The notes: a model not told the origin generated them from the letters alone. A DNA stretch of 64,000 nucleotides from Gemmatimonadota bacterium (GCA_016191225.1 JACPPC010000021.1:62001-126000), one strand, 5' to 3'; shown: positions 1-10,500, numbered from the stretch's first letter. Program-made: numbers and translations.

Positions 1-40
1 GCGCGCGCCGCGGCCGCCCGGCCGCGGACGCGTCGGCACG

Positions 41-757
41 CTACTTCCCGATGGTGAATACGTCGAGATGGGTCGCGAGTTTCTCCGCACCGGCCAGGTA
101 CCCGGCCAGCACCGGCCCGGGGTCGGCCAGGGGGTCGCTGCCGCGCCGGTGCTCCGCCACTCGCACAAAGGGCTCGGCATCGAATCCCGCCCGTGCCGCC
201 ACAGCGCGCGCCAGGGTGTCGTAGTCCGCCGCCGGCGCGACCCCGTGCAGGCGTTCCACGGCCCGGAAGATCACCATGAACGTGGAGAGGCTCGCCGACA
301 GCAGGGCGCGCTGTCGCCTGGCGTCGTCCCCCGCCGTGAGGATGCCCGCGCGCAGCTGCAACAGCTTGCCCATCGCCTCATGCTCCGCCTGCAGCCGCAG
401 GTCGCGTGGCGCGACCACCAGCCCCTCCGTCGGCAGGGCACCGTGCAGCACCCGGTGGCGTTCGAGGATGTCGGCGTACTCCATTGGGAAGATGTCGGCG
501 CTCCCATGCCACTCGCGCACCGTCAGCAGCAGCGGCGCGGGGTTGCCGGCCTCGCGCCAGGCGTGCGTCGCGGCGGCCATGCCGCTGCCGAGTTCGGCGC
601 TCCCCAGCCGCTTGACGAGCACCAGCACGTTCACGTCGGAGTGCCGTTCGTGGTGCTCGTTGCCGACGGCCGAGCCGTACAGCACCACCGCCTGCAGCCC
701 GTCGCCGAGGGCGGCGCGCAGTCGTGCGACCAGGGTGTCGAGTGTCATCTTTGTCAT
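41..757 (-). CDS. Nucleotidyltransferase-fold protein (MNT/KNT-like)
   Basis: A 238-residue protein whose N-terminus carries the nucleotidyltransferase signature: G28-S29 followed by S40-D41-V42-N43 in a hydrophobic strand, the usual GS...SDxD layout of DNA polymerase beta-like minimal nucleotidyltransferases. The second acid of the motif is Asn here, which could weaken metal binding. The helical C-terminal half (about 130-235) resembles a substrate-binding HEPN-like bundle, but I cannot name the substrate. It lies 3 bases downstream of the TPM-domain gene on the same strand, so the two are probably cotranscribed. The family includes antibiotic adenylyltransferases and toxin-neutralising MNT proteins; nothing here decides which. 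Confidence 0.7.
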   Translation of the reverse strand: MTKMTLDTLVARLRAALGDGLQAVVLYGSAVGNEHHERHSDVNVLVLVKRLGSAELGSGMAAATHAWREAGNPAPLLLTVREWHGSADIFPMEYADILERHRVLHGALPTEGLVVAPRDLRLQAEHEAMGKLLQLRAGILTAGDDARRQRALLSASLSTFMVIFRAVERLHGVAPAADYDTLARAVAARAGFDAEPFVRVAEHRRGSDPLADPGPVLAGYLAGAEKLATHLDVFTIGK

Positions 758-760
758 GGG

Positions 761-1546
761 CTACCAGTCTCCGCTCGAGCCGCCGCCACTGAATCCGCCG
801 CCACCACCGAATCCGCCGAACCCGCCGCCACCACCGAACCCTCCGCCCCCCCAGCCGCCACCGCCGCCACCGCCGCCACCGCCGAACGGGATGATCCACG
901 GAAGCCCGCGCCGGCGACCGCGCCTTCCGCCGGCGTTCAGCAACGCCATCAGCACGAAGAACCCGAGGAAGAAGACGATCGGGTTGATCCCGCGCGACCG
1001 GCGCGGCGGCGCCCGCGGCCGGGCCAGCGCCGTGGCCGTCGAATCGAGCGCGAAGCCGAAGTTGGACGCGAACCGTTCCGCCACTCGCTGGGCGACCAGC
1101 TCGGCGGCGGCACCGTAGTCCCGCTGCTGCAGGAAGGGCAACGCCTCCCGCCGGATGTCGCCAGCCGTGCCGTCGGTGATGAAGCCCTCCGCGCCCTGCC
1201 CCGTCTGGATGCTGATGTGCCCGCGCCCGTCCGCGCTGGTTTCCTTGGGCACGATCAGCACCACGACGCCCGCGTTCCGCCTCGCCTCGCCGATGGCCGC
1301 GTTGGAGCCGAGCTTCCAGGTCCGGCCGATCCGCAGCGCGACGTCGCCCACGTCGCGCCCCTGGAGGTCGCGCAGCGTCACGACGGCGATGTCGCCACCA
1401 GACTTGCGCTGGACCTCGAGCAGCAGCCGCTCCATGCGCTGCGCGCTCGCCGCGGGAATCACGCCGGCGAAGTCGTTCACCATCCCGGTCGGCGCCGGGA
1501 CCTGCAACTGAATCGCGGCCACCAGCAGGAGGGGCCACGCGAGCAC
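761..1546 (-). CDS. TPM-domain secreted/membrane protein (YgcG-like) with Gly-rich tail
   Basis: A 261-residue protein starting at a GTG. A short hydrophobic N-terminal segment (about 1-14) acts as signal or anchor. The TPM domain follows (about 20-150), with the family opening PAPTGMVNDFAGVI and the strand IAVVTLRDL. A transmembrane helix lies near 188-203. The tail is almost pure glycine with aromatic breaks and ends GGGSSGDW, typical of YgcG/TPM_phosphatase proteins. Such proteins are linked to photosystem repair phosphatases in plants and are envelope proteins of unclear role in bacteria. The next gene downstream begins 3 bases away on the same strand. Confidence 0.8.
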   Translation of the reverse strand: MLAWPLLLVAAIQLQVPAPTGMVNDFAGVIPAASAQRMERLLLEVQRKSGGDIAVVTLRDLQGRDVGDVALRIGRTWKLGSNAAIGEARRNAGVVVLIVPKETSADGRGHISIQTGQGAEGFITDGTAGDIRREALPFLQQRDYGAAAELVAQRVAERFASNFGFALDSTATALARPRAPPRRSRGINPIVFFLGFFVLMALLNAGGRRGRRRGLPWIIPFGGGGGGGGGGWGGGGFGGGGGFGGFGGGGGFSGGGSSGDW

Positions 1547-1716
1547 GGTCGAACCCAGGTGTCGCTCCGATGTGGGGCGGCGCTATGGCGATGCGCGACC
1601 GGATGCGGCCGCGCCCTGCTGCATACTACCGTGTCGGACCGCCACGGGATTCAGCCGTCGCCCAACCGTGGACGGGACGATAGCTTCCCGACGCCAACCC
1701 TCGCTGAGCTCCCCCC

Positions 1717-2517
1717 TTGACATCCGCCAGACCTGTGACACCACGCCGCCTGCGTTCCCTGCTCCCCTCCCTCGCTGTCGCCGCCATGCTGGCTGCGGGG
1801 ACGGCGCCCGGCCAGCTGCTCGCCCAGGCGTCCCGGGACGCCGGAGCGGGAAGCGCGGCCGCGCCGGCCGCCGCGTTCGACACGGCGCTCCTTGCCCGCG
1901 CCGACAGCGGTCGCATCCTTGGCAGCGCGCAGGCCCGGGTGTGGGTGGTCGTGCTGAGCGACTTCCAGTGCCCATACTGCAAGGCCTGGCACGATGCCAC
2001 CGACGCCCGCCTCCGGGCGGACTACGTCAACACGGGCAAGGTGCGCGTTGCCTTCCTCAATTTCCCGCTGTCGATGCACGCCAACGCGGCACCCGCGGCG
2101 GAAGTGGCCATGTGCGCCGCCTCGCAGCGCAAGTTCTGGGGAGTGCACGACGCGCTCTTCGCCTCGCAGGACAAGTGGGCGAAGCTGCCGAATCCAGGCC
2201 AGTTCTTCGACTCGGTTGCCGGGCAGCAGGGTGTCGATCGCATGGCGCTCCGGGCCTGCGTGACCGGACGCAAGGCCCGCCCCCTTGTCGACGCCGACGT
2301 GAACCGCGGCATGCGTGCCGGTGTCAACAGCACTCCGAGCTTCTTCATCGGCGACACCGCCTTCGCGGGCAACGTGCCGACGGCAGACTTCACGCGTGTG
2401 CTCGACACGATGGTGGCGCGGGCGGCGGCCAAGGCCGCCGCGGCAACATCAGGCAAGGCGCCGGCGAAGGCCCCCGCCAAGGCTCCGGCCGGGGCGCGGT
2501 CACCGAGGGGCAGCTAG
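1717..2517 (+). CDS. Secreted DsbA-like thiol:disulfide oxidoreductase
   Basis: A 266-residue protein with an N-terminal signal peptide (hydrophobic core about 14-31, Ala-rich cleavage region). The thioredoxin fold carries the redox motif C85-P-Y-C88 after the strand VVVLSDFQ and the cis-proline loop NSTPSF (Pro about 207), as in the Thioredoxin_4/DsbA group. Other cysteines sit near 133 and 181. The C-terminal 30 residues form a low-complexity Ala-Lys-Pro tail that may be disordered. The start is a TTG after a GAG-containing leader; an in-frame ATG further on would remove much of the signal peptide. It is probably a periplasmic oxidase or reductase. waaA follows 18 bases later. Confidence 0.85.
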   Translation: MTSARPVTPRRLRSLLPSLAVAAMLAAGTAPGQLLAQASRDAGAGSAAAPAAAFDTALLARADSGRILGSAQARVWVVVLSDFQCPYCKAWHDATDARLRADYVNTGKVRVAFLNFPLSMHANAAPAAEVAMCAASQRKFWGVHDALFASQDKWAKLPNPGQFFDSVAGQQGVDRMALRACVTGRKARPLVDADVNRGMRAGVNSTPSFFIGDTAFAGNVPTADFTRVLDTMVARAAAKAAAATSGKAPAKAPAKAPAGARSPRGS

Positions 2518-2535
2518 CAGCGGGGGCTGGCGCCC

Positions 2536-3840
2536 GTGCACTGGCTGCTGCGGGGCGCCTATCGCGCCACGGGTGCGCTCGCCGAGGCCCTGGCGGCGCT
2601 TGCCCCTCGCGGTGGGGGCAAGGTGGCACGAAGCCTCCGCGCGCGGCATGTGGCGCGTGCCGGGCTCGTGGCCTGGGGGCGTGCGCAGCGCGAGGCCTCG
2701 CGGCCACTGCTGTGGGTGCATGCGCCGTCGGTCGGCGAGGGGTTGCAGGCCCGTCCCGTCCTCGAGCTGGCGCGGGCGGCCATGCCCGGACTCCAGCTGG
2801 CCTACACCTGGTTCTCGCCAAGCGCCGAGGGACTTGCCTCGACCCTCGACGCGGACTTCGTCGGCCCGTTGCCGCTCGATACCGCCACCAACGCGCGCGC
2901 CGCGCTCGACGCCCTCCGACCGGCGGCGCTGGTTTTCTCGAAGCTCGACGTCTGGCCGGTTCTCGTCGCGGAGGCGTCGGCGCGGGGGGTAAGGCTTGGC
3001 CTCGTGAGTGCCACGCTTGCCGAGGAATCGTCGCGGGGTGACCGCTTCGCGCGGGCGCTGCTGCGCGATGCGTACGCGGCCCTCGACGCGGTGGGCGCGA
3101 TCGACGAGGCCGACGCCGCGCGACTGGTGGCCTTTGGCGTTCGCCCCGACCGGATCGCGGTCACCGGTGACACGAGGTACGACCAGGTATGGGCGCGCGC
3201 GCGGGGGATCGATCGCGGCTCCTCGCTGCTGGCCTCGCTTGGCGACACGCGTCCCACACTCGTGGCGGGCTCGACCTGGCCTGCCGATGAGGGGCCACTC
3301 CTCGGCGCCTGGGACCGCCTCCTGCGACAGGCCCCTCACGGGGAGCGGCCGCGACTGGTGATCGCGCCGCACGAACCCACCCCGGCGCACTGCGCCGCGA
3401 TCGAGCGGTGGGCACGCCGGGCGGGGCTTGGCCTGGGCGCGATCGACTCGGCCGACGCCGGGAAGGCCGACGTGCTGCTGGTGAATCGCGTGGGAGTCCT
3501 CGGCGACCTCTACGCCCTGGCGACGGTCGCGTACGTCGGGGGCGGCTTTCACCGGGCCGGGCTTCACTCGGTGCTGGAGCCGGCGGCCTTCGGGGTGCCG
3601 GTGGTGGTGGGCCCGCTGCACCGCCGGAGCCGCGACGCCATGCTGCTGCTCGCCGCGGGGGGTGCGGCGGCGGCAGACAATGTTGCCGGGCTCGAGGCCG
3701 CGATCGGCAGCTGGCTTTCAGGAGACCGGGACGCGGGCGCTCGGGCCGGCGAAGCCGCCCGACAGGTGGTCCGGCGGGGGTTGGGTGCCGCTGCGCGCTC
3801 CTGGGGCCTCGTGGCGGGGCTTCTCGACGCCCGGGGCTGA
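2536..3840 (+). CDS. waaA: 3-deoxy-D-manno-octulosonic acid transferase (Kdo transferase)
   Basis: WaaA transfers Kdo from CMP-Kdo to lipid A at the inner membrane, the first step of LPS core assembly, so the cell makes lipopolysaccharide. The 434-residue length is right for the family. Visible are an N-terminal hydrophobic anchor, the motif HAPSVGE at 62-68 whose Glu matches the proposed general base, the acceptor-domain segment YTWFSPSAE, the hinge motif TGDTRYDQ, and the GT-B donor signatures AGSTWPADE and GGGFHRAGLHSVLEPAAFGVP. The start is GTG with a poor ribosome-binding site. It follows the DsbA-like gene closely and ends before a strong hairpin. Confidence 0.93.
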   Translation: MHWLLRGAYRATGALAEALAALAPRGGGKVARSLRARHVARAGLVAWGRAQREASRPLLWVHAPSVGEGLQARPVLELARAAMPGLQLAYTWFSPSAEGLASTLDADFVGPLPLDTATNARAALDALRPAALVFSKLDVWPVLVAEASARGVRLGLVSATLAEESSRGDRFARALLRDAYAALDAVGAIDEADAARLVAFGVRPDRIAVTGDTRYDQVWARARGIDRGSSLLASLGDTRPTLVAGSTWPADEGPLLGAWDRLLRQAPHGERPRLVIAPHEPTPAHCAAIERWARRAGLGLGAIDSADAGKADVLLVNRVGVLGDLYALATVAYVGGGFHRAGLHSVLEPAAFGVPVVVGPLHRRSRDAMLLLAAGGAAAADNVAGLEAAIGSWLSGDRDAGARAGEAARQVVRRGLGAAARSWGLVAGLLDARG

Positions 3841-3906
3841 CGGACAGGAATGGCGGCGGTTTCGTGGACGCCGCAGCGCGATGGGGCTCGCCTCGCCCCA
3901 AGAAGG

Positions 3907-3944
3907 CAGCCGCCGCCGGATCCAGAAGGACCCGGCGGCGGCTG
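3907..3944. terminator. Bidirectional hairpin terminator between convergent genes
   Basis: A perfect 13-bp inverted repeat (arms 3907-3919 and 3932-3944, loop 12 bases) lies between the converging ends of waaA and the DUF4397 lipoprotein gene. It lacks a long T run, as is common in very GC-rich genomes. Confidence 0.6.
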
Positions 3945-3970
3945 TCAAGCTGCCAAACCGCGACGAACGC

Positions 3971-5005
3971 CTACGGAGCCGTGCGCGGCGGGTTGCGATC
4001 GACGATGACGAACACCGACGGCGCGGTGAACGCCGGCACGGGACCCGACGCGGCCGATTGCGGCGCGGCGGAGCCGGCGACCGAGCGGGGGTAGACCAGC
4101 GCGGTCATGATCGACCCAGCGACCTGGGCACCGCCCGTCCCGTTGGAAGTCGTGTTGCCGGCAAGCCCGATCACGTATGACTGGAGCTGCGCCACCACGA
4201 CGCCGGGGGCGGCCGTGGCCTGCGTGGACCAGCGGTAGGTGCTGGGCTGGGCCGCCGGGGCGGAGGCAGCGGCGGCGGTCGGACGGGGGGCAAGCGCAAC
4301 GTACGGCGTCACCGAGCCGGCGGCCGGATGCGGCGGCACCGCCGCCCACAGCGTGCCGTTCGGGCTGGCGACGGACGTGAGAAGGGCGTCCGTCTCCCGG
4401 GACACGTAGATGTCCTGCGTGCCCAGCGCGGACGTCGCGGGAGCCGCCTGGCCCAGGTTCACCGAGCGCACGTAGACCGTCGCCGCCGGCGGGTTGGTGA
4501 TCGTCGGGAAGGCGTCCGCGACGAGGTACATTTTCACGCCACCAGGGGTCGGCGTCCCGTTCGGCACGTTGCCCGTGCCACCTGTCGCGACATCCGGATT
4601 GCTGAACGCGAGTCCGGACTGGCCGACGAGGTAGATGGTGTAGTAGGTGCCGGCCGTCAGCGTGAAGCTCTGGTCATCGAGCACGGTCTGCGCGATGAGC
4701 TGCTGCCGGGTCGGGGTGGCCACGGCGGCGTACGGCGTCGGGTTCACGAAGGCACGAAGCGCCCGCGTGCCCGCCGTCGCCGCCTGGTACGGCGTGTACT
4801 GCCTGAACTGGATGTTGGTGAAGTTCGGCGATCCCTCGACCACGTCGACGAAGCGAATGTCGATGGCGTTCAGGTCGCTCACTGCGTTGACGTACCGCAC
4901 GTACGCCGCCGGGGGGTTGACCGTGGGCGTGCCGCCGGCGTTCACGTCGCAGCCGGCCGCGACCGCGGCCCCCGCGACAAGGAATGCAAGACGAGAAAGC
5001 TTCAT
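3971..5005 (-). CDS. DUF4397 domain lipoprotein
   Basis: A 344-residue protein. I place the start at the ATG at 5005, 20 codons inside the longer open frame, because it begins a clean lipoprotein signal: MKLSRLAFLVAG followed by the lipobox AAGC. The mature part has the DUF4397 pattern of beta-rich repeats (VRYVNAVSDLNAIDIRF early on, then a YYTIYLVG strand), often seen as predicted cell-surface proteins. It lies downstream of the SusC/SusD cluster on the same strand but is separated from it by a hairpin, so it may be its own unit. Its partner or ligand is unknown. Confidence 0.8.
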   Translation of the reverse strand: MKLSRLAFLVAGAAVAAGCDVNAGGTPTVNPPAAYVRYVNAVSDLNAIDIRFVDVVEGSPNFTNIQFRQYTPYQAATAGTRALRAFVNPTPYAAVATPTRQQLIAQTVLDDQSFTLTAGTYYTIYLVGQSGLAFSNPDVATGGTGNVPNGTPTPGGVKMYLVADAFPTITNPPAATVYVRSVNLGQAAPATSALGTQDIYVSRETDALLTSVASPNGTLWAAVPPHPAAGSVTPYVALAPRPTAAAASAPAAQPSTYRWSTQATAAPGVVVAQLQSYVIGLAGNTTSNGTGGAQVAGSIMTALVYPRSVAGSAAPQSAASGPVPAFTAPSVFVIVDRNPPRTAP

Positions 5006-5040
5006 TCTACTGGCTCCACGTGAAGGTTCTCGGTTTGGAG

Positions 5041-5066
5041 GGTGGCGCGGCGCCTCCCGCGCCACC
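5041..5066 (-). terminator. Hairpin between lipoprotein genes
   Basis: A 10-bp GC-rich stem (5041-5050 with 5057-5066, loop 6 bases) sits in the 89-base gap between the small lipoprotein gene and the DUF4397 gene, in the right place to end the SusC/SusD transcript. Confidence 0.45.
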
Positions 5067-5094
5067 CCTCCGCACCGGGCACATCTCGATCCGA

Positions 5095-5583
5095 CTAGGG
5101 GCGGCGGAAGCTCGAATTCCCGTCGCCGACCGGCGGTCCTTCCGGGCTCGAGCCGCCAGCGCCGAACAGGCTCTTGGATCCCAGAAAGACTCCGACCGCG
5201 ACGGCGATACCCGCCGCCACCAGCAACGTCCTCGGCAAGGAGAACTTCTTCTCGGTCACGTTGGCCATCTGTTGCCGGCTGAAGTGCACCGAATCTCCCG
5301 CCATCTTGAGCATGTCACCGCGCAGGTAGACCACCTCCCGCACGGCCATCACCACGTCGTCGCCCGTCCGCGACAGCACCTGCCCCGTGACATCACGCAC
5401 CTCGGGGCCGAGCTGGCTGGCCACCGCGACCCGTGCCTGGTCGGTCAGTTCAACCCTGAACTGCACGTCCGGGCCGGGCTGGATGTCCATGGTCGGACGC
5501 ATTTCATAGCACCCACAGACCAGCGTCGCCGCGCCGAGGGCGCACGCGGAACGAAGTCGGCGAACCCTCCGGTTCGGCCGCAC
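5095..5583 (-). CDS. Small predicted lipoprotein with a C-terminal membrane helix
   Basis: About 162 residues. The chosen GTG start at 5583 has a GAGAGGGG-like site upstream and begins a basic then hydrophobic signal ending in a lipobox-like LVCGC. A GTG at 5649, just past the susD stop, is the alternative and adds 22 residues. The mature region (VQFRVELTDQARVAVASQLG...) is a beta-rich segment containing VREVVYLRGDML, followed by a single transmembrane helix (LLVAAGIAVAVGVFLG) and a Gly/Pro-rich tail. I recognise no named family. It immediately follows susD, so it is likely cotranscribed with the uptake pair. Confidence 0.65.
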   Translation of the reverse strand: MRPNRRVRRLRSACALGAATLVCGCYEMRPTMDIQPGPDVQFRVELTDQARVAVASQLGPEVRDVTGQVLSRTGDDVVMAVREVVYLRGDMLKMAGDSVHFSRQQMANVTEKKFSLPRTLLVAAGIAVAVGVFLGSKSLFGAGGSSPEGPPVGDGNSSFRRP

Positions 5584-5653
5584 CAAGGCCGCACCCCTCT
5601 CGGAGTGCGCCCCGGGACGTCCGACCCGCCGGCGCAGCGGCTGGTTCACGAAA

Positions 5654-7426
5654 TCAGTAGCCGTACGTGCCGAGCGCGGCCACGTCGGATGCGGGACGGT
5701 TGTACGCCTGCTTGAAGCGCGTGTCGAGCTCCCCGTAGGGCACGGGCCACTGCAGCGAGGTCCCCTGCGGCAGGTCACCCCAGCGGCGCGAATCGAGGAA
5801 CCACCCACCGTAGGTGGCGAACATGGTCTCCATGCGCTTCTCCCACTTCATCGCCTCCATCAGGTTGCCGCACACGAGCGCGTTCGCGGGCCCGGTCGGC
5901 GTCCTGGGCACGCAATCGTTCGCGGTGCCGGACGAGTTCGGCACGGGCGTCGTCAGGTTCGCGATACCCGCCACGCTTGGCAGGCCAGCCGCCAGGCGTG
6001 ACACGTTGATGGCCGCCGTGGCCGCCGGGAAGTCCGGTGTCGGCTTGCGCATGGCGGCCTCCGCCAGCAGCGCGTTGTTCTCCGCGAGCAGGAAGAGCGG
6101 GAACGGACCGTTGCGAGCCGATGAGCAGCCGCCGCACGTGCCGTTGTACCAGATGCGCATGCGGTAGTAGTCGTACGGCGAGTTGATGAACGTCCCGTCC
6201 CAGGCATTCTCTCCCGCTGGGCGAGCCCTGAAGTATGGGCGCCCGCCGACCGTCGCCAACGGCGAGGGTGCGGCGTAGACCGTCGGCACCATGTTCGATG
6301 CGCTGCAGAGCGTGCCGGGCGCCACGGCGACGCACCCGCCACCCGACGACACGATCTGGGCGTTCAGCGAGGTCCCCGACGGCAGGCGGTTGTCGGGTGT
6401 CGCGATAAGGAACGGCGGCGCTGCCGCGCTGCCGCGCGCGGACAACGGCTGCGACAGCCACGAGGCATACGCGCCGGAGGTATCCGCGAACCCGAGGATC
6501 ATCGGGACTGCCTGGTGCCACGTGTTGTAGAGGTAGTGCTGCACGGGCCACGCGATCGAAAAGCTCGTGGACGTGTTGGTGGTGATGGTCAGGTCTGCGG
6601 TGATGCCGTTCTGCGCGTCGGCGAACACGAGGTCCCAGTCCACCGCTGCGCCGGGCGTGCGCGCCATCCCGGCGCGGATCTTCGCCTTGTACGAACGAAT
6701 CAGTCGCACGAAGTTCGCGGCCGAAAGCGCGTTGCCGGGAATCCACGTGCTCGGCAGCGGGAACCCGTTCCCGCCCGTCGCCGCCGGAAGCGAGGCGAGC
6801 GTGATCGCGGAGTCGAGGAGGAACATCGACACGCGGAACACGGAGTCGGCCCCGACGAGCGGCGGTATGTAGTTCGTCGGCGCACTGCTGGCCGTGATGA
6901 CCGAACCCGAATCGTAGATCATCGCCTGGAATCCCAGCGCGAGCCCCAGCACGAAGTTGCCGAAGGCTCGACCCCTGAGATCCTGGGCCGTCGACCCCAG
7001 CGTGAACGTCCCCTGAATGCGCTGCATGGCCACCGCTGCCGCTGCCGCGGCACGCGAAAGGCCGTTGTACTCCCTGATGTTGCCCGCCGCGACGGAGTTT
7101 CCGCGGGTGTTGAGCACCGGCGAGCGCGGAATCGCGCTGCGCGGACCCATGGCGAAGTTCGCCAGGTTCGAGCCATTTTCGAGCGACATCGACGCCATCT
7201 GGTTGTTGATGTTGTCGTTGCTACCCCCCATCGTCGCTCCCCAGAAGCTGGCGAACGACCCGGAGATGAACGCTTCAACGTCAGCCGGACGCGCAAGCGC
7301 GCGCGCGGCATCGGGCGCGTTCGGGTTCTGCACGGTGATCTGATCGTCCGGCGAGCAGGCCACCGCACCAAGTGCGAGGGCCGCCCCACCCGCGATCAGC
7401 CGAAACCGATTCGTCATGTGCATCAT
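5654..7426 (-). CDS. RagB/SusD-family outer-membrane nutrient-binding lipoprotein
   Basis: A 590-residue protein with a signal ending in the lipobox AVAC at about residue 24. It then shows the SusD opening (ITVQNPNAPDAARALARPADVEAFISGSF as two adjoining pieces), TPR-like helices in the middle, and the C-terminal LLAENNALLAEAAMR segment that typifies this family. SusD proteins are surface lids that feed ligands into the SusC channel. It lies 74 bases downstream of the SusC gene. A GAGG site precedes a cluster of three in-frame ATGs at the start, so the exact start may shift by up to 3 codons. The ligand cannot be told from sequence. Confidence 0.9.
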   Translation of the reverse strand: MMHMTNRFRLIAGGAALALGAVACSPDDQITVQNPNAPDAARALARPADVEAFISGSFASFWGATMGGSNDNINNQMASMSLENGSNLANFAMGPRSAIPRSPVLNTRGNSVAAGNIREYNGLSRAAAAAAVAMQRIQGTFTLGSTAQDLRGRAFGNFVLGLALGFQAMIYDSGSVITASSAPTNYIPPLVGADSVFRVSMFLLDSAITLASLPAATGGNGFPLPSTWIPGNALSAANFVRLIRSYKAKIRAGMARTPGAAVDWDLVFADAQNGITADLTITTNTSTSFSIAWPVQHYLYNTWHQAVPMILGFADTSGAYASWLSQPLSARGSAAAPPFLIATPDNRLPSGTSLNAQIVSSGGGCVAVAPGTLCSASNMVPTVYAAPSPLATVGGRPYFRARPAGENAWDGTFINSPYDYYRMRIWYNGTCGGCSSARNGPFPLFLLAENNALLAEAAMRKPTPDFPAATAAINVSRLAAGLPSVAGIANLTTPVPNSSGTANDCVPRTPTGPANALVCGNLMEAMKWEKRMETMFATYGGWFLDSRRWGDLPQGTSLQWPVPYGELDTRFKQAYNRPASDVAALGTYGY

Positions 7427-7500
7427 CTATCCTCGGAAAGCGCCACTCCCCGGTGGCGGCGCCTCGCGTGGCGCGCCACCATCGGGCAGCAGCTAGCGGA

Positions 7501-10500
7501 TCAGAAGGTGGTGCCGATCGAGAACGTGAGGGTGCGCGTGTTCGGGAACGTGAAGGCATCGACCGCATTGATGGCGGCCGAGCCCGCATTGTTCCCGGCG
7601 GTGCCGGTGGCGAAGCCGACCTCCGGGTCGAACCCGCGGTAGTTCGTGAACGTGTACAGGTTGCGACCGATCATGCTGACGTTCCAGTCGCCGAACAGCC
7701 CTTGCACGCGGCCCACGCGGTACGAGAGCGACACCTCGCGGACCTTCGCGAAGTTCGTGTTCTCCGTCACGCGCGTGTTGGCGCCGAGGATATCGTAGAA
7801 GCCGCCCATGCCGTTCCCGTTGTCCGGCGGGCCGGCGCGGTAGTAGTACGACATCGGCTTGGCGCTCTGCACCGACTTGCCGACCTGGTCGCCATCGATG
7901 GCGAGGAAGTCAAGCTGCGCCCACCCGCGGCCGTTGTTGTAGATCGCCCGGCCCATCGTCGCGTCGACGAGGACGTAGGCGGTGAGCTTCCTGAACTGGA
8001 GGTTCGTCGACAACGCCCACCGGTAGTCGGGGAGCGCCGACCCGATGGGGCCGACAACGCCGCCACCGCTGTTGTCACGCAGCACGATCGGGTGCCCGAA
8101 GGTGAGCGGGGCGCCCCAGGGGGCCCACGTCCCCGTCAGGCCGGTGTTCCACCGGTTGGCCGTGATGCCCGAGCCAAGGTCGGTCGGGCTGGCGGCGGTG
8201 TTGCCGGTGTACACCAGGTACCCCTCGTCGTTCTTGCCGAACATCCGGCCGGCGAGGCACTCGCTCTGGAAGTTCGTCGACGCCCCGAGGGTCCCGGGAA
8301 CGCCGGACGTCGGCAACTGCATGCAACTGCTGAGGAAAGTCCGCCCGTAGATCTCGGCGTACGGACGGCCCTGCACGGCGCGGAAGAGCGTGGTCGCGCC
8401 CTGCGCGTTCGGGCCGAAGTCGAACGGCGGCGGGCCGAGCTTGGTGATCGTCGCACGGTTGCGGTCGAAAACGCCCCGCACCTGCCAGCTCAGGTCGCGA
8501 CCGGTGAAGATCGGGACGTTGACCGCCAGCTCGTACGTCTCGTTGCGCAGCGTGCCGGCGTTTCGCCACTGGTTCTGGAAGCCGGTGATGGCCGGCGACG
8601 GCACCTGGAGGATCTGGTTCTCGGCGTCGGACTGCGAGTACGTGAAGTTCACGCCCACGCGGTTGAAGAACTCGGCGTCGAAGCCGATTTCCGTCTCGCC
8701 GATCGTTTCCGGGGCGAGGAGGCGGTTGCCGAGCGCGCCAAACTGGATGCCGGAGCTGGACACCGCGAACGTCTCGTACTGCGCGTTGAAGCGCGGACGC
8801 CCACCGGCCGTGCCGTAGGAGGCGCGCAGCTTGAACTCGCTGACGCCCTTGATCTTCATCCAGGGCTCCTGCGAGATGCGCCACGCCAGGGACACGCGGC
8901 CGAAGTTCGCCCAGCGGTTGCCTTCACCGAACAGCGACGACCCGTCGCGGCGGATGAGGGCGTCCACGATGTAGCGGTCCTTCCACTCGACGTTCAGGCC
9001 GGCGAAGTAGCTGATCTGCCGGACCGAGGTCTCGGAGCCGCCGATCGTGATCGAGGTCTGGTCGGTGACGTTGCCCGGCGTCGTGACGCTCGTGGCGCCG
9101 AGCGTGGTCCCGCTCAGGTTGTAACCGAGCCCGTCCTGCTGCTCGTACAGCGTGCGCACATTGAGGCGCGTGCGGAGCGTGGCGCCGAAGTCCTTGCGCA
9201 GCGTCGTGTTGAGGCTGGCGTTGTACGCCTGGCTGGCGGAGTAGTTGCGCCGCACTCCGCCGGTGTTCGCCGGGGACGCGACGGTCGAGCGGAAGCCCTT
9301 GTCGTAGAAGTACTTCTGCGACTGGCCCGTGTTGTCGTACGAGAAGTTGCCCTCGACGTCGAGCCACGAGGCCGGCGTGTAGCGCGCCGACGTCCCGGCG
9401 ATGAAGCGGTCGGTGTCGACCGAGTTCTGGATCGCCTGCAGGTAGTAGAGGGGGTTGAAGTTCTGCTGCCCGCTTCCCTGGAGGTTGTTGCGGATGAAGA
9501 GCCGGCCCTTGCTGTCGGTGCGGAGCAGGTTCGAGATGGGCGGCACCCGGGTCAGGCGGAAGAACACGGCATCGCCGCCATCCTCGAAGTTGTTGCCGTC
9601 CTCGAACGAGCGCGCATAGTAGGCGCGGATCGCGAAGTTCCAGTCACTCCCCACGCCGTGGTCGATGTTGGCGCGGATGGAGTTGCGGCGGTACCCCTGC
9701 AGGTAGCGGATCGAGCCGCCCTGGTTGAGCGCGTTGAGGCTCGCATAGAAGCTCGTGCGGCCATAGCGCCCGGTCATGTCCAGGTTGTTGATGTAAAACG
9801 GCTGCGGCTGGGCGAACTGGTCCACCGCGTCGTAGGTGGCCCCCGGCCACTTCTCGGTCTGGAAGCGGTTGCGGATGCGCGAGCCGGCCACGGCCGAGCT
9901 CGGGTCGAGCGTGAACGTCGGCGGGGGGAGGGCGAAGTCGCCGCCCTGGTCGTTGATCCGGTACACTTCCGACTGGTAGTTGATCGTCTGCACGCAGTCG
10001 ATGGCGAGGCTGGGCGTCGTGGTGCCGGCGCCGATCGAGCCCGACTGGCAGAAGCGATCCTGGGTCTCGTTCAGGTACAGGCCATGGCGCTGGGCCAGGC
10101 CGAAGCGGCGCTCGATGTCGCCCACGCCGTACTCGCCGCGGTACGAGAAGCGGACGCCGTCCGAGCCGCCCAGCCCCTTCCCCGACTTGGTGGTGATCTG
10201 GATGACGCCGTTGCCGGCGCGCGCGCCGTACAGCGAGGCGGCGGCCGCACCCTTCACGACCTCGACGCTCTCGATGTCCTGCGGGTTGATCGTCGGGAGC
10301 GGGCCGTTCAGGATGACCCCGTCCACGATGTACAGCGGGTCCTGCCCGCGGCCTGCGGCGGAGATCGCTGTCGGGCCGCGGAGCAGCACGGCCGGCTGCG
10401 CGCCGGGACGCCCGCTCGCCGAGACGATGTTCGCCCCCGGCACCTTGCCCACGATCTGCGACAGCGGGTTGGTGGCCGGCACGATCAGGTCGGCGGCGTT

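Noticed and set aside
765-895. A proline-rich frame on the plus strand
   Set aside because: It is the complement of the glycine-rich tail of the TPM-domain gene.
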